Part shown: piece after piece, positions 1 through 10,600 of the stretch
How positions within the stretch are numbered: the stretch's first letter is position 1
Layout: every line of letters begins with the position of its first letter
From: Apostichopus parvimensis
Lineage: Eukaryota; Echinodermata; Holothuroidea; Aspidochirotida; Stichopodidae
Direction of reading: 5' to 3'
Assembly (NCBI GenBank): GCA_000934455.1
Contig: KN895206.1
Span: 6,777-33,137, forward strand
DNA length: 26,361 nucleotides
Notes under the pieces: model-generated
Told to the model about the DNA's origin: nothing
Seen by the model: only the letters and a program-made list of their open reading frames with translations
Database searches by the model: none
Translations under genes and position numbers: made by a program

Positions 1-167
1 CTTTTGTTTTTTTTGTGGAGGTCCAAAGTCAGGTGACATCAATAGAGTGCAAAAGTCGGAAACCTAACAAACATGATATCTGTAAAGATAAAAAAATTGA
101 TAAAAATTGGTATTTGGTATATAGACCCGGCCATCTTGTTTACAAGCTCACTTTGTCTGTGTCAAAA
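1..167. repeat. AGGTCA-type interspersed repeat, left part
   Basis: Phrases such as GTGGAGGTCCAAAGTC and AAACATGATATCTG resemble the units near 21330-21920 (GGAGGTC..., ...CACAATATCTCC). The hAT-like element interrupts it, and the same style of sequence resumes at 1202. It is non-coding; the 70-codon frame at 15-227 crosses into the transposon end and is a chance frame. Confidence 0.5.
160..167. repeat. Left target-site duplication TGTCAAAA
   Basis: This 8-bp copy directly abuts the CAG terminus of the hAT-like element and is identical to 1194-1201. Confidence 0.85.
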
Positions 168-1193
168 CAGGGGCGTCGTGCGAAAATAAATTTTGGGGGG
201 GCCCGTGAGCAGGTGATGACTATCTAAGCGGAGCGCCACCACGAGTTGGCGCGCAGCGTGCAAGAAAATTTTTCGTCTGGCAGACCCCTCAGATTGCAGG
301 AAACAGCACTTCCCGTGCTTTATTGGCAGTAAGCAACACCCCTAAAATTGATCAAATTTCCGGCAATTTTTATTTTGGGAAATATTCTCGAAGGAAGTGA
401 TCGCCATTTATTCCTCAGTTTACCAATTCCTCGTCTCCCAGAAGCGCCCAAAATTTAAGAAATCAAAACATTTTTGTGTTGGCTGATCCATGATCGCCGC
501 CCATGCCCGTGAGAAGTCGTGACTGGGTAAAGAAAAAGCTATGCCGTTTGAAAACATGGGCAGAAAAAGCGAAAGTAGCGAAACCTAAGGTAAAATGTGC
601 GATAACAAAGTGATTATTTTCCAGGGTAATTGTGACTGTATTTGAAATGATTATTATTATTCATTTTTTCAAAACTACCTATCAGATCATGAGGAAAATT
701 TATCCTGGTGGAACTTTTAGCGAACTGATAGCATTACTTAAGAAGAAGTTCACATGGAGTCCATAATCTCTGTTCACTACATTTATCTTAACTTTCTGAA
801 CTTTGTTACAGGCTTGGAAAACAATTAAATTAAAAAAATTGCCATTTTTTTTTATGGAAAATTGACTGACTTTGGCAAAGGTAACGGGTTGCACTTACTC
901 TGGGACTACGTATAAAAAATATTGTTCACTGGCAGCGTTGATGGCACATTTGGTTCATTAGTTATCAACCAGTAATTATTTAACTGTTTCGATTGACTGA
1001 ATATCAACAATTAACAACCATTGACCAAGCAGTCAACAGAAGCCCCATTTCTCGTAGGCCCTACAAGAAATTCAGTTGCTGACACTGTTCGAAAACACAC
1101 TTTTTTTTTAAATTATGACAAAATTTTATGACACCTTTGACAAAATTTGGGGGGGCCCGTGCCCCCCGGGCCCCAATGGGCACGACGCCACTG
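168..1193. mobile_element. Non-autonomous hAT-type DNA transposon with intact 8-bp target duplication
   Basis: Seen: the left end reads CAGGGGCGTCGTGCG, and the right end, reverse-complemented, reads CAGTGGCGTCGTGCC. These terminal inverted repeats match at 13 of the first 14 bases. The element is bracketed by TGTCAAAA at 160-167 and again at 1194-1201, a perfect 8-bp direct repeat. Both ends have a G-rich subterminal block, GGGGGGGCCCGTG, near 193-206 and 1149-1161. Known: an 8-bp target-site duplication with ends starting CAG is the hallmark of the hAT superfamily. No transposase is visible; the only internal frame (minus strand, 700-894) has no hAT domain. The element is 1,026 bp, so it is a deletion derivative or MITE-like copy that relied on transposase supplied in trans. 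Confidence 0.85.
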
Positions 1194-1201
1194 TGTCAAA
1201 A
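1194..1201. repeat. Right target-site duplication TGTCAAAA
   Basis: This 8-bp copy directly follows the CTG terminus of the hAT-like element and is identical to 160-167. Confidence 0.85.
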
Positions 1202-1370
1202 GTTGTTTTGAGGTCAAAAGAAGTCCCAAAACTTTGTTAAAACACAATAACTCAAAATGTACAGCTTGAATGAACTTCATGCATGATACAGAATGTAGAT
1301 CTCCACCTGTACAGAGGTCAAGAGAGGTCAATGTCTGAGAACCTTATAAACACAATAATTCAAAATGTTA
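1202..1370. repeat. AGGTCA-type interspersed repeat, right part
   Basis: Two internal subunits are visible. One has GAGGTCAAAAGAAGTCCC followed by AACACAATAACTCAAAATGT near 1240-1259; the other has GAGGTCAAGAGAGGTCAATG followed by AACACAATAATTCAAAATGT near 1350-1369. The subunits lie about 105-110 bp apart. AGGTCA at 1315-1320 and again at 1325-1330 form a direct repeat with 4-bp spacing. Confidence 0.6.
1315..1330 (+). promoter_or_regulatory. Possible nuclear-receptor DR4 site inside a repeat
   Basis: AGGTCA, four bases, AGGTCA is the DR4 arrangement bound by RXR heterodimers with thyroid-hormone or LXR-type receptors. The match to the half-site consensus is exact in the sequence. Any use in vivo is inference, because the motif belongs to a repeat family. 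Confidence 0.3.
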
Positions 1371-3274
1371 AAAGCATGCATGCATGGTTAAACACATTCT
1401 GCCTGTTTCATGTACATGTTTTTTTTATTTTGATTAATTTATAATTATATATAATTTATATTTTTGCCATGATGACAAAGTCTTAGACCCAAAAATAAAT
1501 TTTTGACTGTGCTAATTAAGTTCATTTGGTGAACTTTGATCCATTACTTTACTAATTTGAATAATACTGTAAGGTTAAATGTTTGGTCCTGTAAAAAAGT
1601 TTGATAATGGGACCCCATAAAGTCATTACATGTCGCTTTAAAGCCAGACGTTGAGTATGTGATCGAGTTTATCTTTGCGTCCCCTGTGTTACTTACAGTA
1701 TTACATGCATGTCCAAGGGCAGAGTTGTGATGTCAGTCCTTCTTGAAAATGGGCAGCAGATTTTCAAGATTTTTGAATGATACAGTTAGAGTTATCCCTA
1801 AAGGTAACTACATATATTTCACGAATGGTGAACAACGCCAGAGACCTCCTTAAGATGCCAGTTCACACACAGGGGAAGTAATAAGAAATTTATTGGTGTC
1901 AAAAATGAGTTAACAAGTACTTTATGAAATTGAATATATATGAAGTGAGCAAGCGGTGCATTCCGTCAATTATTTTGTCGTTATTGATGTGATGTGCCTC
2001 TGAAATCAATACCTCTATTTTAAGGTCTTTTTCTATTTTTTTTTTATCTTTACTTTTTACTTTTGAGGGAAGAAGAAAAAAAAAACTACACTTCAATTTT
2101 CACCCTGAATCATCATCTCCAAAAGTTTCTTCCAAATTATTTTTTGTCCTTTTTACCCTTATCGGGCAGACGATCTGAAGTGCCCTCGAGGGCACTTGGG
2201 GGTTGTTGGGCTGTGATGGACAATGGTGAATAGACACATATCCAGTTACTGAGGACAATGGATATGCACGGGGAATGAACACCATCTTAATTCAAGTCAA
2301 CTCGGTGTTCGTACGTAGTACGTGACTGCCTCGTAGGTTGCTGACTCGAAGAGTGGGGTGGATTTTGGCCACATAGGTATTACGAAGTTGTGTAAAGGCT
2401 TCATGACCATTTGGGATGCAGTTATTTAGGAGTGGACTGATCTATAAGGCTCGAAATAATGGAACGGTTGGGGACGGAAAAAACTTGAATAATTTACGTG
2501 TAAAACTAACATTTTCCCTAAAGGGGCGAAAACACCGACAAGTTATCTCTTCTTCATCTAGCTATCGATCGATCAGATTACGGCTGCTTTTCCGTCCAGA
2601 TGTAATTTAATGTTTCGCCCTCAATATTCAAACTGGGTTAATGGATGATGAATATAACAGCTTACTATAACTCGCAAGAGCTTGGTTCTAGATCATTACA
2701 AAAACCAACGCAAAAGCCTTGATTATGGGTCATCAGTGTAATGAGGAACCTCTATATGCTAGAACACCAAAATAATGGTAATTGTAATTTATATTCAGAA
2801 AATTTTTCCATCTTTAATGCACTTTTATCACAATTTTGTTCTCAATTACTTAAAATGTATGTCTGAAAATGTTTGGAGGGCCAGAAAATCTAGGCGAGAT
2901 AGATTTTGGAAACTAGCATTTATACCTGCATGCTCAAATTTGGGGCCTATATAAACCAATCAGGATTTACAATGTTGCATACTGTACCGTACAAACCAAT
3001 ACATTGTGTCAGTGACTAGAACTCACAATGCAAAGTTTAAAAAAAAATAAAAAAAAGTAACAGAAGTTAATAAAGAAAATTATTTACAAAATCAGGTTCT
3101 TGGGAAATTCACTTTGCTCAATGAAATTCATGATGCAAAAAAAAAGAAGAAGTTTCTGTCCGTTTCGAAATCGTCAGCACAACTTAGTAAACATTTTGAT
3201 AGGAAATTCAGCTTAGGTTTCTAATTAAGCCTGATACTGATAATCTTTAAGAAATAATGTAGCCAAAAACCAAG
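1371..3274. other. Non-coding AT-rich DNA
   Basis: I see no splice-flanked frame or RNA gene here. Features are a GCATGCATGCATGG run near 1375, an A/T-rich low-complexity patch near 2030-2090, a perfect palindrome at 2178-2197 (listed separately), and A-runs near 3035-3060. The minus frame at 2100-2285 crosses the palindrome and has no recognisable domain. Confidence 0.6.
2178..2197. repeat. Perfect 20-bp palindrome
   Basis: AAGTGCCCTCGAGGGCACTT is identical to its reverse complement over all 20 bases and is GC-rich in an AT-rich setting. It could be the centre of a decayed inverted-repeat element or a site for a dimeric binding protein. Nothing else supports either reading. Confidence 0.8.
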
Positions 3275-3295
3275 CCCCCACCCCCCCCCCCCCCC
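3275..3295. repeat. Poly(C) tract
   Basis: Five C, one A, then fifteen uninterrupted C (3281-3295). This is a simple repeat prone to length variation and to G-quadruplex formation on the minus strand. Confidence 0.9.
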
Positions 3296-6275
3296 AAGGA
3301 AAAAATATATTCCTATCTAGCTGACTTTAAAAATGTGATTATACTGTCATATATTTATTTCCAATATCCCGTAATTCTTGCTACTTCCTTTCTTTTGTTC
3401 TTACTCAAGTTCTATGCACACACTAATAACCCCATCTATCTAATCAACCAATATATTGATGCCATACATGTGTTCTTCCAGATTAATCTAAAGCTTTACA
3501 GTGTCAATGTATATATTTCTTAATGTCAGTCTGTAATTTAGTCTAACCATAGTTGGATTTATTTATCTTTACACTTGGGTCTTACAAAACCAACCACATC
3601 TTTCAAATGATTCCGACTTCTACTGACATTTCTGAAAGCCTTTGCAAGCATTTATCTTGTCAAAAGTGGATAACTTGAGATAGTACTATCTCTAGGCACA
3701 TTAGTTAATATGTTCCCCAAGAAATTTAAACTAGAAAAAAATTCATTTCTATCTCACACCCTCATCAACACCATCTATGATTAATCATATATATTGATAT
3801 CTGTAAATATAAACATCCAGTTAACGTGCAGAGGTAAGATCAAGAAGAATTTTCAAGCTCTTGTGAAACATGAGTAATTGGCCAATCTCTTCCTCCCAAG
3901 CTATTAAAGTAATCCGAACTAATACATTAATACTGTGATAGCTGGCATGTACTCATATTATATGTGAGTGACTGAGATTTGATACATCTAGCACTAGAAA
4001 GAAAAAAAAAATGAAAAGAAACTAAAAAGGATTAAGCGTTTCCTAAAATGTGAAACGTTCCCCCTTTCTTTAAATTCATGGCACATAATTGTGCTCCACT
4101 TTGATATAAAATTGCAGAAATGAAGACACTCTTAAAATTTGGAGTTGATGCCTTCCAGTTAAAACAATAGCAGATAATAAAAAATCACCTGAAAACCTAC
4201 CTTTTTGCAGATTGACAATAATTAAGTCAGAAGTAGAAGGTAGGTTGGTTGGTCTTAATTAGGAATGAGTCATCGTGGTAAAGATAGCTAATTGCTGCAC
4301 ACAGCAGGCAGGCAGGCAGCCAGCTCAAGAGTTGGAAAACGTGTCTCATAAATTACCGCAATATCAGCAAGCATACGTATGTCTTTCTTTTAAAGCATAG
4401 TTCAGGGGTATGTTTTATTCAACATCAGTTTTATAATCTTGCTGAGTCAGGCCTGCATATTAGCCTACAGCGACCTGTAGAGCTCTGAAAAGGAAAACTT
4501 AGATGTATATAAGCGGGCAGGCATGGATATGTAGATAAATGTCGGTGGGGAAGATAAGAAGACTGAGCATATCTTACATGTCACAGTATTAGTTCTGATG
4601 ACAAAAAAATTGCAAAAATGGCAAGATATTTGATCACTAGAATTTGATCAGAAAACAATATGTAATTGTAAGGTACATTGAAATTTTAAGCCAGTTTATA
4701 GCAGAAAGTCTCATTTTAAAGAAATTCGCCAAAACCTACTGCTACTGCTAGTGCACGGATTCAAGTGATGCTTTAATCACTGACTTTTAAAGTGGTAACA
4801 TTCTAACCATTGACATCTAATTGGATACCTCTGAATTTAACAGCCTACCTTCCATCAGTGTTTTCCAATATACTGTATGTTTCAGCGATGGTCGAGTCAG
4901 GTTTAAGAAAGCGATAATATCGTTTTGTAGTTTTTTACAAACTTGCCTCGTTGCAACCTTAAGTATATTATCGGCAATCAAATGTTCAGTGACCAGACTT
5001 ACCACACTAATAATGGCTATTAAACCAATTTAACTACTTGACCAAATAAAGTGACTACTCTCATTACAAGTACACTATTATATATGTTCGCTCTGGCTTA
5101 GACTATTTGTAAAGCAGATTTAGTCGTCATTTCTCTCATAACTCTGGTCATCAAACATTGACAGTGGTGTGCTATCATTAGGTAACCCAATCACAATCTT
5201 CTTGCCTTAAGTCTAGATATTTTTTTTACTTTTTCGATATAAATTGTGTAGCATACTGTACATTGATTTTGATCATGTCTGGTGTGATTTCAGCATACCC
5301 CAGTCACCTTTCATATGTTTAAGTTTTGTACGTAGCAGAGATTTTCGTCCTTTATATGGTGGTATGTACAGGTTGTGTGGTATCTCAATGCAAAACAGCA
5401 ACAAGCTTGAAGTGAGTGTTAAGAGTTAAACCATCACAGCGACGTCCAATATCCTCCCAAACATGACGTGTCTCTCTTCGAGCTAATGAAGCAACTTACG
5501 TTCGTGCGGCCTTCTCTTTCTTTACAACTAATTCTTTCTCGGAATTAAGGCCGAAAGATACACAGACGTGAATGAAATAATCTTTCAGCCGCGTATGCGC
5601 ATCTCCATCTTTCAAGGGAATCACCAACAACAACTCTGGAGCCGCACATGATTTTCATTTCACCTTAATACTAAAGTCGTCTTCCCTTTTCCTTTTGATA
5701 TTTTTTTACTTAGCCATTCAAATAAGAAGTGAGTGACTCATCTAATTCAGATAGCATTGATGTATTATTCAAATCATACTCTCTTTTGTTAGTGATATAT
5801 GATTCATAGAACTGCCTCTTTACAATCAGATCTATCAAAAAAGAGAAGCCTTATTCTTTGGTTTTATTTTTTTTTGTCTAGTTATCTCCAGAAGATGTGT
5901 AATTGTCTTGTTCTGTAGTTGGAAAAATCAACAAAAAATGGATCCCGCTTGTAGTTTTGCCGTTGTTAATTCGGGGTCACGCTCGCTCGTAAAAGTGCAC
6001 TAACTGGTGTTTGCCCGATCAATGATTTGGGCACATTGCAATAGTTTGTTTCTTCTACCAGTATGTAGCAGGAGGGGGAATGAAGGTGTGAAGGAGAAAA
6101 AATGTTGTCAAGATACACTGGTAGAGAAGTCTACCGAAATGTATCATCTCGTCGCTTGAATTCATTGAGGTCGAGTGTTACAAGTCTTTGTTAATAATGA
6201 AAAGGAGTAATCACTTTTTATAATGCAAGTTTATTATGAAGAGTTAACCTACAAAAGTGAGGGTGCATTGGACAA
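3296..6275. other. Non-coding DNA without recognised genes
   Basis: This is AT-rich sequence with short chance frames on both strands (for example 4817-5033, open on both strands at once, which argues against either being real). A short CAGG/GCAG run lies near 4302-4322. The stretch 5430-5660 is noticeably richer in CpG than its surroundings and includes a GCGTATGCGCA string near 5591 resembling an NRF1-type motif, so it could be a regulatory island. That is weak evidence. Confidence 0.5.
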
Positions 6276-6305
6276 GGGGGAGAAGGGGGATGGGAAGGGG
6301 AGGGG
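6276..6305 (+). repeat. G-quadruplex candidate
   Basis: Five G-runs lie in 30 bases: G5 at 6276-6280, G5 at 6285-6289, G3 at 6292-6294, G4 at 6297-6300 and G4 at 6302-6305, with loops of 1-4 bases. They fit the usual G3+N1-7 rule. On the plus strand they would also lie in pre-mRNA if this region is intronic to the TRIM-like gene. Confidence 0.7.
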
Positions 6306-7948
6306 CAGATTTGGAGGTTACCATAGCCTGGGAAGATCCATTTTCATGTCTGTATGTAGAAATTATAATGAAATTGTCCTTGTTACTGTAACAGTGTCCT
6401 TGTATACTGATGCACTATAACTTTGATTTTCTGTTTATAGTTAACAAATTGGGAGATGCAATTTACAAAGAAAAATGAAGACCTTCTTTTGCGAAGGTTT
6501 CTGTTCAAATGTTAATGCGCTTCATGCATGGACACCTTTTCAAACCTACAGCTGTAAATTATTGTGTGCCATAGTGATATGTCTGAGTGATCATGTGCTT
6601 GTAATCGTTGGGCATTACATGTGATTGCCTGCTAATGGATGAATGCATTATTTTAGGTCAATCAATTCAATATCTGCTCTTAGAGATATATAACTAAATG
6701 GGGAAGTATGGAGACTGTTTGTCTGCTATTTTCAAGACCAAGTCTAATAAATTTTGATAATTGCTATCTGAATAGAGTCAGCATTCTGCTTGAATTTCAA
6801 TTCCTGTGAGTCAGAATATGAATGTTGGGAAGTGCTTGTACAACACTAGTAGTTCTCTGCATGGAGATGGTTAGTTCAGTAGAGGATGGGAAAGAGAAGG
6901 GATAGGGGGGAGGAACAGTTTTGGTGCTCTAATATAACTTAAAAAAAGGTCAGTTATAGAATTAGCTATCATGTGAAGTGAATATCACTGGATATTTTAA
7001 TTTCCCCTCCCACATCTGCCAGGGATAATTTAGTCACTGGGAACTGTGTATTTTAAGTTTTGTCTATTGATAAATTCACAGACAATACTGTTGTGTGTGT
7101 AACTTCTGTAATTAGTCATGTCATGATGTTGCGCATAGCGCCTTATATCCCGACCAAAGTCCCTGTCCGGTATGTTTTCATACAATTTCATATCTCATGA
7201 CCAGGCGGTGCCTCTCTCTCTCCACCTCTCTCTCTCTTTGGGAGTTCATACCCTGATATTCCATCGCAAGCTTATAATCAAATCTTTCACTCCATCTGAG
7301 GGGAGACGATCCAAATAATGCATTTGTCATATCACTCACAGCAAACGCAAACGTGAGGCTACGCCCGTACCGGTATTGTGATAGCTGTCAATTAGCGGAC
7401 CAGTTTTTGTCTTTATTTCTGTTCTCACGTATTCCGTAATTAGGGAGACCCCTCAGCATGCTGGTGGGCAAACATTGCAATTAATGGTAAAGTAATACAC
7501 ATTAGCGCCGGACTGTGGATGGCAGTAAGTAGAACACCCTTAGCCTCCTCAACAAAAGGCATAAAGTAATCAACTTTGTAAATTTTGTTGACAAGATTTG
7601 TAGTTCTGTGTCAAGAACCAGCTCAGTGTATGCCCTCCAGTACTTTGTCAGTGAATGTACAACTGCATAATAAAAGAACTCACACATGGATATATAAATT
7701 ACACACAAACATAATATCAATCAATTCTTGCCAGCTAGGCTTGGTTTTAACTCACCCTTAGTTACCACAAATTTGTAGAGTATTCCCAAGATATTGTTCT
7801 TAATGCAATTAGGAATTGAGGTTAATATAGAATGAAAGTAAAGAAAAGTTACACTATAAAGGAAATTCTGCTAAGACTTGATGTACTCTAGTGTGTGATG
7901 CATGCAAAGCCAGATTAATTGTATTCTGTGAAGGAGAATAATTTAAGC
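6306..7948. other. Non-coding DNA with simple repeats
   Basis: A second G-rich patch (GGG, GGG, then G6) lies near 6887-6913. A CT microsatellite occupies 7211-7239. The stretch 7130-7440 is richer in CpG than its flanks. No convincing exon or RNA gene was found; the minus frame at 7502-7720 shows no domain. Confidence 0.5.
7211..7239. repeat. CT dinucleotide microsatellite
   Basis: Two CT runs, CTCTCTCTC and CTCTCTCTCTCT, are separated by CACC. Confidence 0.8.
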
Positions 7949-8361
7949 AATTGCATGCATAAATGCTACATAATCAGTCATTCTGATGTGTAACGGAATA
8001 GAGAGTTTGTTTACATCACTTCTCAGTGACACGTTAGTATCTACCTGTCTCCTCACAACTATAGTGCAGCTAGTACATAATCTTTTGCATACATGTATGA
8101 TGTATGCTACATGATTGCTCATTGTGATGTGTAAGGGAACAGAGAGTTTGTTTACATCACTTCTCTTTGACACAGTTCAGTACCTGTACCTGTCTCCTCA
8201 CAACCATAGTGCAGCTAGTACATAATCTTTTGCATACATGTATGATGTATGCTACATGATTGCTCATTGTGATTGTAACGGAACAGAGAGTTTGTTTACA
8301 TCACTTCTCTTTGACACAGTACCTGTACCTGTCTCCTCACAACGGTAGCGCAGTACACAAT
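7949..8361. repeat. Tandem repeat, unit about 144 bp, nearly three copies
   Basis: The marker GAGAGTTTGTTTACATCACTT occurs at 8001, 8142 and 8286, giving spacings of 141 and 144 bp. CCTGTCTCCTCACAAC follows in each copy, and CTTTTGCATACATGTATGAT occurs at 8082 and 8227. Copies 2 and 3 are nearly identical; copy 1 is more diverged, with a short deletion near 7960. The unit has no conserved open frame; the minus frame at 7943-8173 is a by-product, and its peptide visibly repeats itself. It is too long and imperfect for a CRISPR array, and the genome is eukaryotic. Confidence 0.9.
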
Positions 8362-10017
8362 CTAACTGTATTTGAAACTGAGGAATTAGCTCAATACATC
8401 ACTCTCCTGTGAATAAAACTTTGACCACACGTAAGTTAAGGATCTTAGTTCGAATAACACACATCCCAAACTATATAGCAATGCTGTTATCTTTTGCAGT
8501 AGAAACCCTGGCTGTACATGTATGGTTCTTCTTGCAAACCTTCAACACTTATGCTTAACATTCATACTACATATGTATGCTGTACATGTGGTGTACCGGC
8601 GTGTACAAAGCATGCTGTGGGTATGTTGTACTCTAGATGTTAACATTGTTTATGGGTGCTATCGGTGCTAGTAAGGGATTTCTGAGGGCCGTACTCAAAT
8701 AAAGTGATTTTCAGTGCAAAGTGCACATGTATGTAAAATGGAATTTTGAAAGGTATTTATAAGTTTCTCTCTTCACAAATAATGTCAGAATAATATAGCT
8801 CATAGTGCGTACTGCTACTAGGATATAACCAAACAATATCTCAACCGAAGGCTTATATTAATGCTTTAGTTCCGGCCAGTTTCATACGTAGTCTATGTGT
8901 ACTTACCAAATACTCTATGACATTGTTTATAATAAAAAACATACATAGTTTGCAATGTTCAGTTGATCTAATCAAACTAGTCGTCACGAGATGTCTGATC
9001 AGTATCCTTATAAAGTAGCTGGGTTGTCATTTTCAATTACAAACAAGTTTTTTTTTTTTTAACTCGCACAGTTGACGGAGATGTATTTTTGTAGAGAAGG
9101 ATGAGTCACTAGTCTGATCTTTCCTCTCCGAATGCCAGGATAGCGAAAAACACCGATAGTAAACCCACGGTCGTGCGTTTACTTTTAATATAAGGATACG
9201 TGCAGAAATCCAATGAAACAAAGTCCATGCTTGGATATATGTTCCTTCCTGACAATTTTACTGTTTACCGTTATAGGTGTTAATGAAAAAAAGAAGAAAA
9301 AAAAACAGTGGTTGCCTTGGGAGAACCAATTGATGCCCTTCCTTTAGGACCAAGCGAGTGTTTCAATTTTCAGACAAGCATCGGGGAGGGGAGTTGACTG
9401 CTCCTTGGAGACGCAAGAAGTTGTTAATTTTTAACTGCGGTACCTGTAGGGGATTGGTTTAACATCCATATTGTAATGTTGTCTTCTGTTAAAAAAAAAA
9501 AATTTTAAAAAGAAAAAAAAGGAATCTTCAGACACTGAGCTTTGAGTCAAGTGGTTAGAAAATGTATATTTTGACCTTCGCATGAGTCATTAGTAAATAT
9601 GTTAAAGAATGAAAAGTGGCGAGGATGTGGAAAGTTAAACGATAAATGCAAGTTATCTGCCTTTGCTTTTAATAATCGCACAGACATAGTCTGTGGGAGT
9701 AAACTTATACATTGTCTGGCTATTTGTTGTCTGATGGGTTAAATCAACCAAATGGTTGAGATGCTTCCAATGTGGTGTATGAAAGGTTTCTTCATTTTGT
9801 TGGGGGGAAATGAAAGAAAAAACAGTTTATATGTAGTTTTTTGGAAAAGAAAAACATAGTCTACAATTTTTGCTCTTTATAAATATGACCTTGAGTACAT
9901 GAATGTCATCTGCCAAGGAGAAATGTGCATCTGATTCCTGTATATTATATTACTATTATTGTTGCAGGGATCAGTTTGATAGGAAATTATACATTTGGGC
10001 TGCAACTATATATAATT
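8362..10017. other. Non-coding DNA without recognised genes
   Basis: AT-rich, with T- and A-homopolymers near 9050-9060, 9288-9304 and 9491-9520. The minus frame at 9033-9221 ends in a poly-Lys tail encoded by the T-run and is not a gene. No RNA gene was recognised. Confidence 0.55.
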
Positions 10018-10029
10018 GGGGGGGGGGGG
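10018..10029. repeat. Poly(G) tract
   Basis: Twelve uninterrupted G residues. Confidence 0.9.
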
Positions 10030-10149
10030 TGGACCGAGGAAGATGAAAATGATAAAGCTTAGTTTGATACAAGTTAGAGGGCCTGATGTTTTAATCCTAG
10101 CGGAATCTTCTTCAGAGGCTGACTGAAATGAAAAACAAACTGAGGACAC

Positions 10150-10246
10150 GTGAGGGTGAAAAGGTTACTTGCAGACTCAGGCTGATTCACACATTAGTGA
10201 GGGTGAAGAGGTACTTGCACACTCTGGCTATATGCACACATTAGTA
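10150..10246. repeat. Two-copy tandem repeat, 47-bp unit
   Basis: GTGAGGGTGAA starts at 10150 and 10197. Each copy continues with a GTACTTGCA-like stretch and ends in CACACATTAGT. It lies inside the inverted-repeat element. The plus frame at 10169-10351 spans this repeat and the right arm and is not credible as a gene. Confidence 0.8.
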
Positions 10247-10259
10247 AGATCATGTACTG

Positions 10260-10296
10260 CATGTCCTTGCTCCCCTGTCTCCTCACAACATCAGTT
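10260..10296. repeat. Copy of a dispersed CCTGTCTCCTCACAAC module
   Basis: The string GCATGTCCTTGCTCCCCTGT followed by CTCCTCACAACATCAG is closely matched at about 10492-10531 and 14060-14090. The 16-bp core CCTGTCTCCTCACAAC is identical in the tandem repeat at 7949-8361. Confidence 0.6.
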
Positions 10297-10489
10297 TTCG
10301 GATCAGCCTCTGAAGAAGATCCTGCTAGGATCAAAATGTCAGGCCCTCTAACATTTTACCTATACAAAGGTCTTTGCAGTACAGTATATTAGCTGAGTGT
10401 TGAATATGTTCTTGCTCTCTTTGAAGATAAGTATTTACAAGGTAGGGACAAGTAGAAAGTTCGGACTACGAAACACAGTTAGAGCTAAT

Positions 10490-10600
10490 GCTGCATTTCC
10501 TTGCTTACCTGCCTCCTCAGAACATTAGCACTATTGGAAGGTCTCTCTAAATGTGTCTAGCATGAAGGTGGTAACTTTTTTAGCAGACTGCACACCAATT
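10490..10600. repeat. Dispersed repeat module, copy related to 14060-14140
   Basis: CTTACCTGCCTCCTCAGAAC followed by ATTAGCACT matches CTTACCTGTCTTCTCACAAC followed by ATTAGCACT near 14066-14094. Weaker similarity continues to the right (TGTCTAGCATGAAGGTGGTA versus TGCCTAGAATGAACTGGTAT). Confidence 0.6.

Larger units (their letters stand above)
10073..10352. mobile_element. Inverted-repeat element with hammerhead-like motif in each arm
   Basis: Seen: the left arm 10073-10122 and right arm 10303-10352 are 50-bp inverted copies, matching at 45 of 50 positions, and all five differences are transitions. Outer ends read GTTAGAGGGCCTGA and inner ends TCAGAGGCTGA. Reading inner end to outer end, each arm has CTGAAGA followed by a small hairpin (GATCCT-GCT-AGGATC in the right arm) and then AAAA, which resembles the catalytic core of a hammerhead ribozyme (CUGANGA, stem II, GAAA). 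Known: Penelope-like retroelements and retrozymes carry hammerhead motifs. No target duplication or coding sequence is visible. It may be a MITE-like element or two solo ribozyme-bearing terminal fragments in opposite orientation. The 180-bp interior holds a 47-bp tandem repeat. Confidence 0.65.

Noticed and set aside
700..894. hAT transposase remnant inside the transposon
   Set aside because: The 64-codon frame shows no dimerisation (hATC) or BED-finger motif.
4817..5033. Small genes on either strand
   Set aside because: Both strands are open over the same bases, neither peptide has a domain, and there are no splice sites of note.
7949..8361. CRISPR-like array
   Set aside because: Units are about 144 bp with no repeat/spacer alternation, and the genome is eukaryotic.
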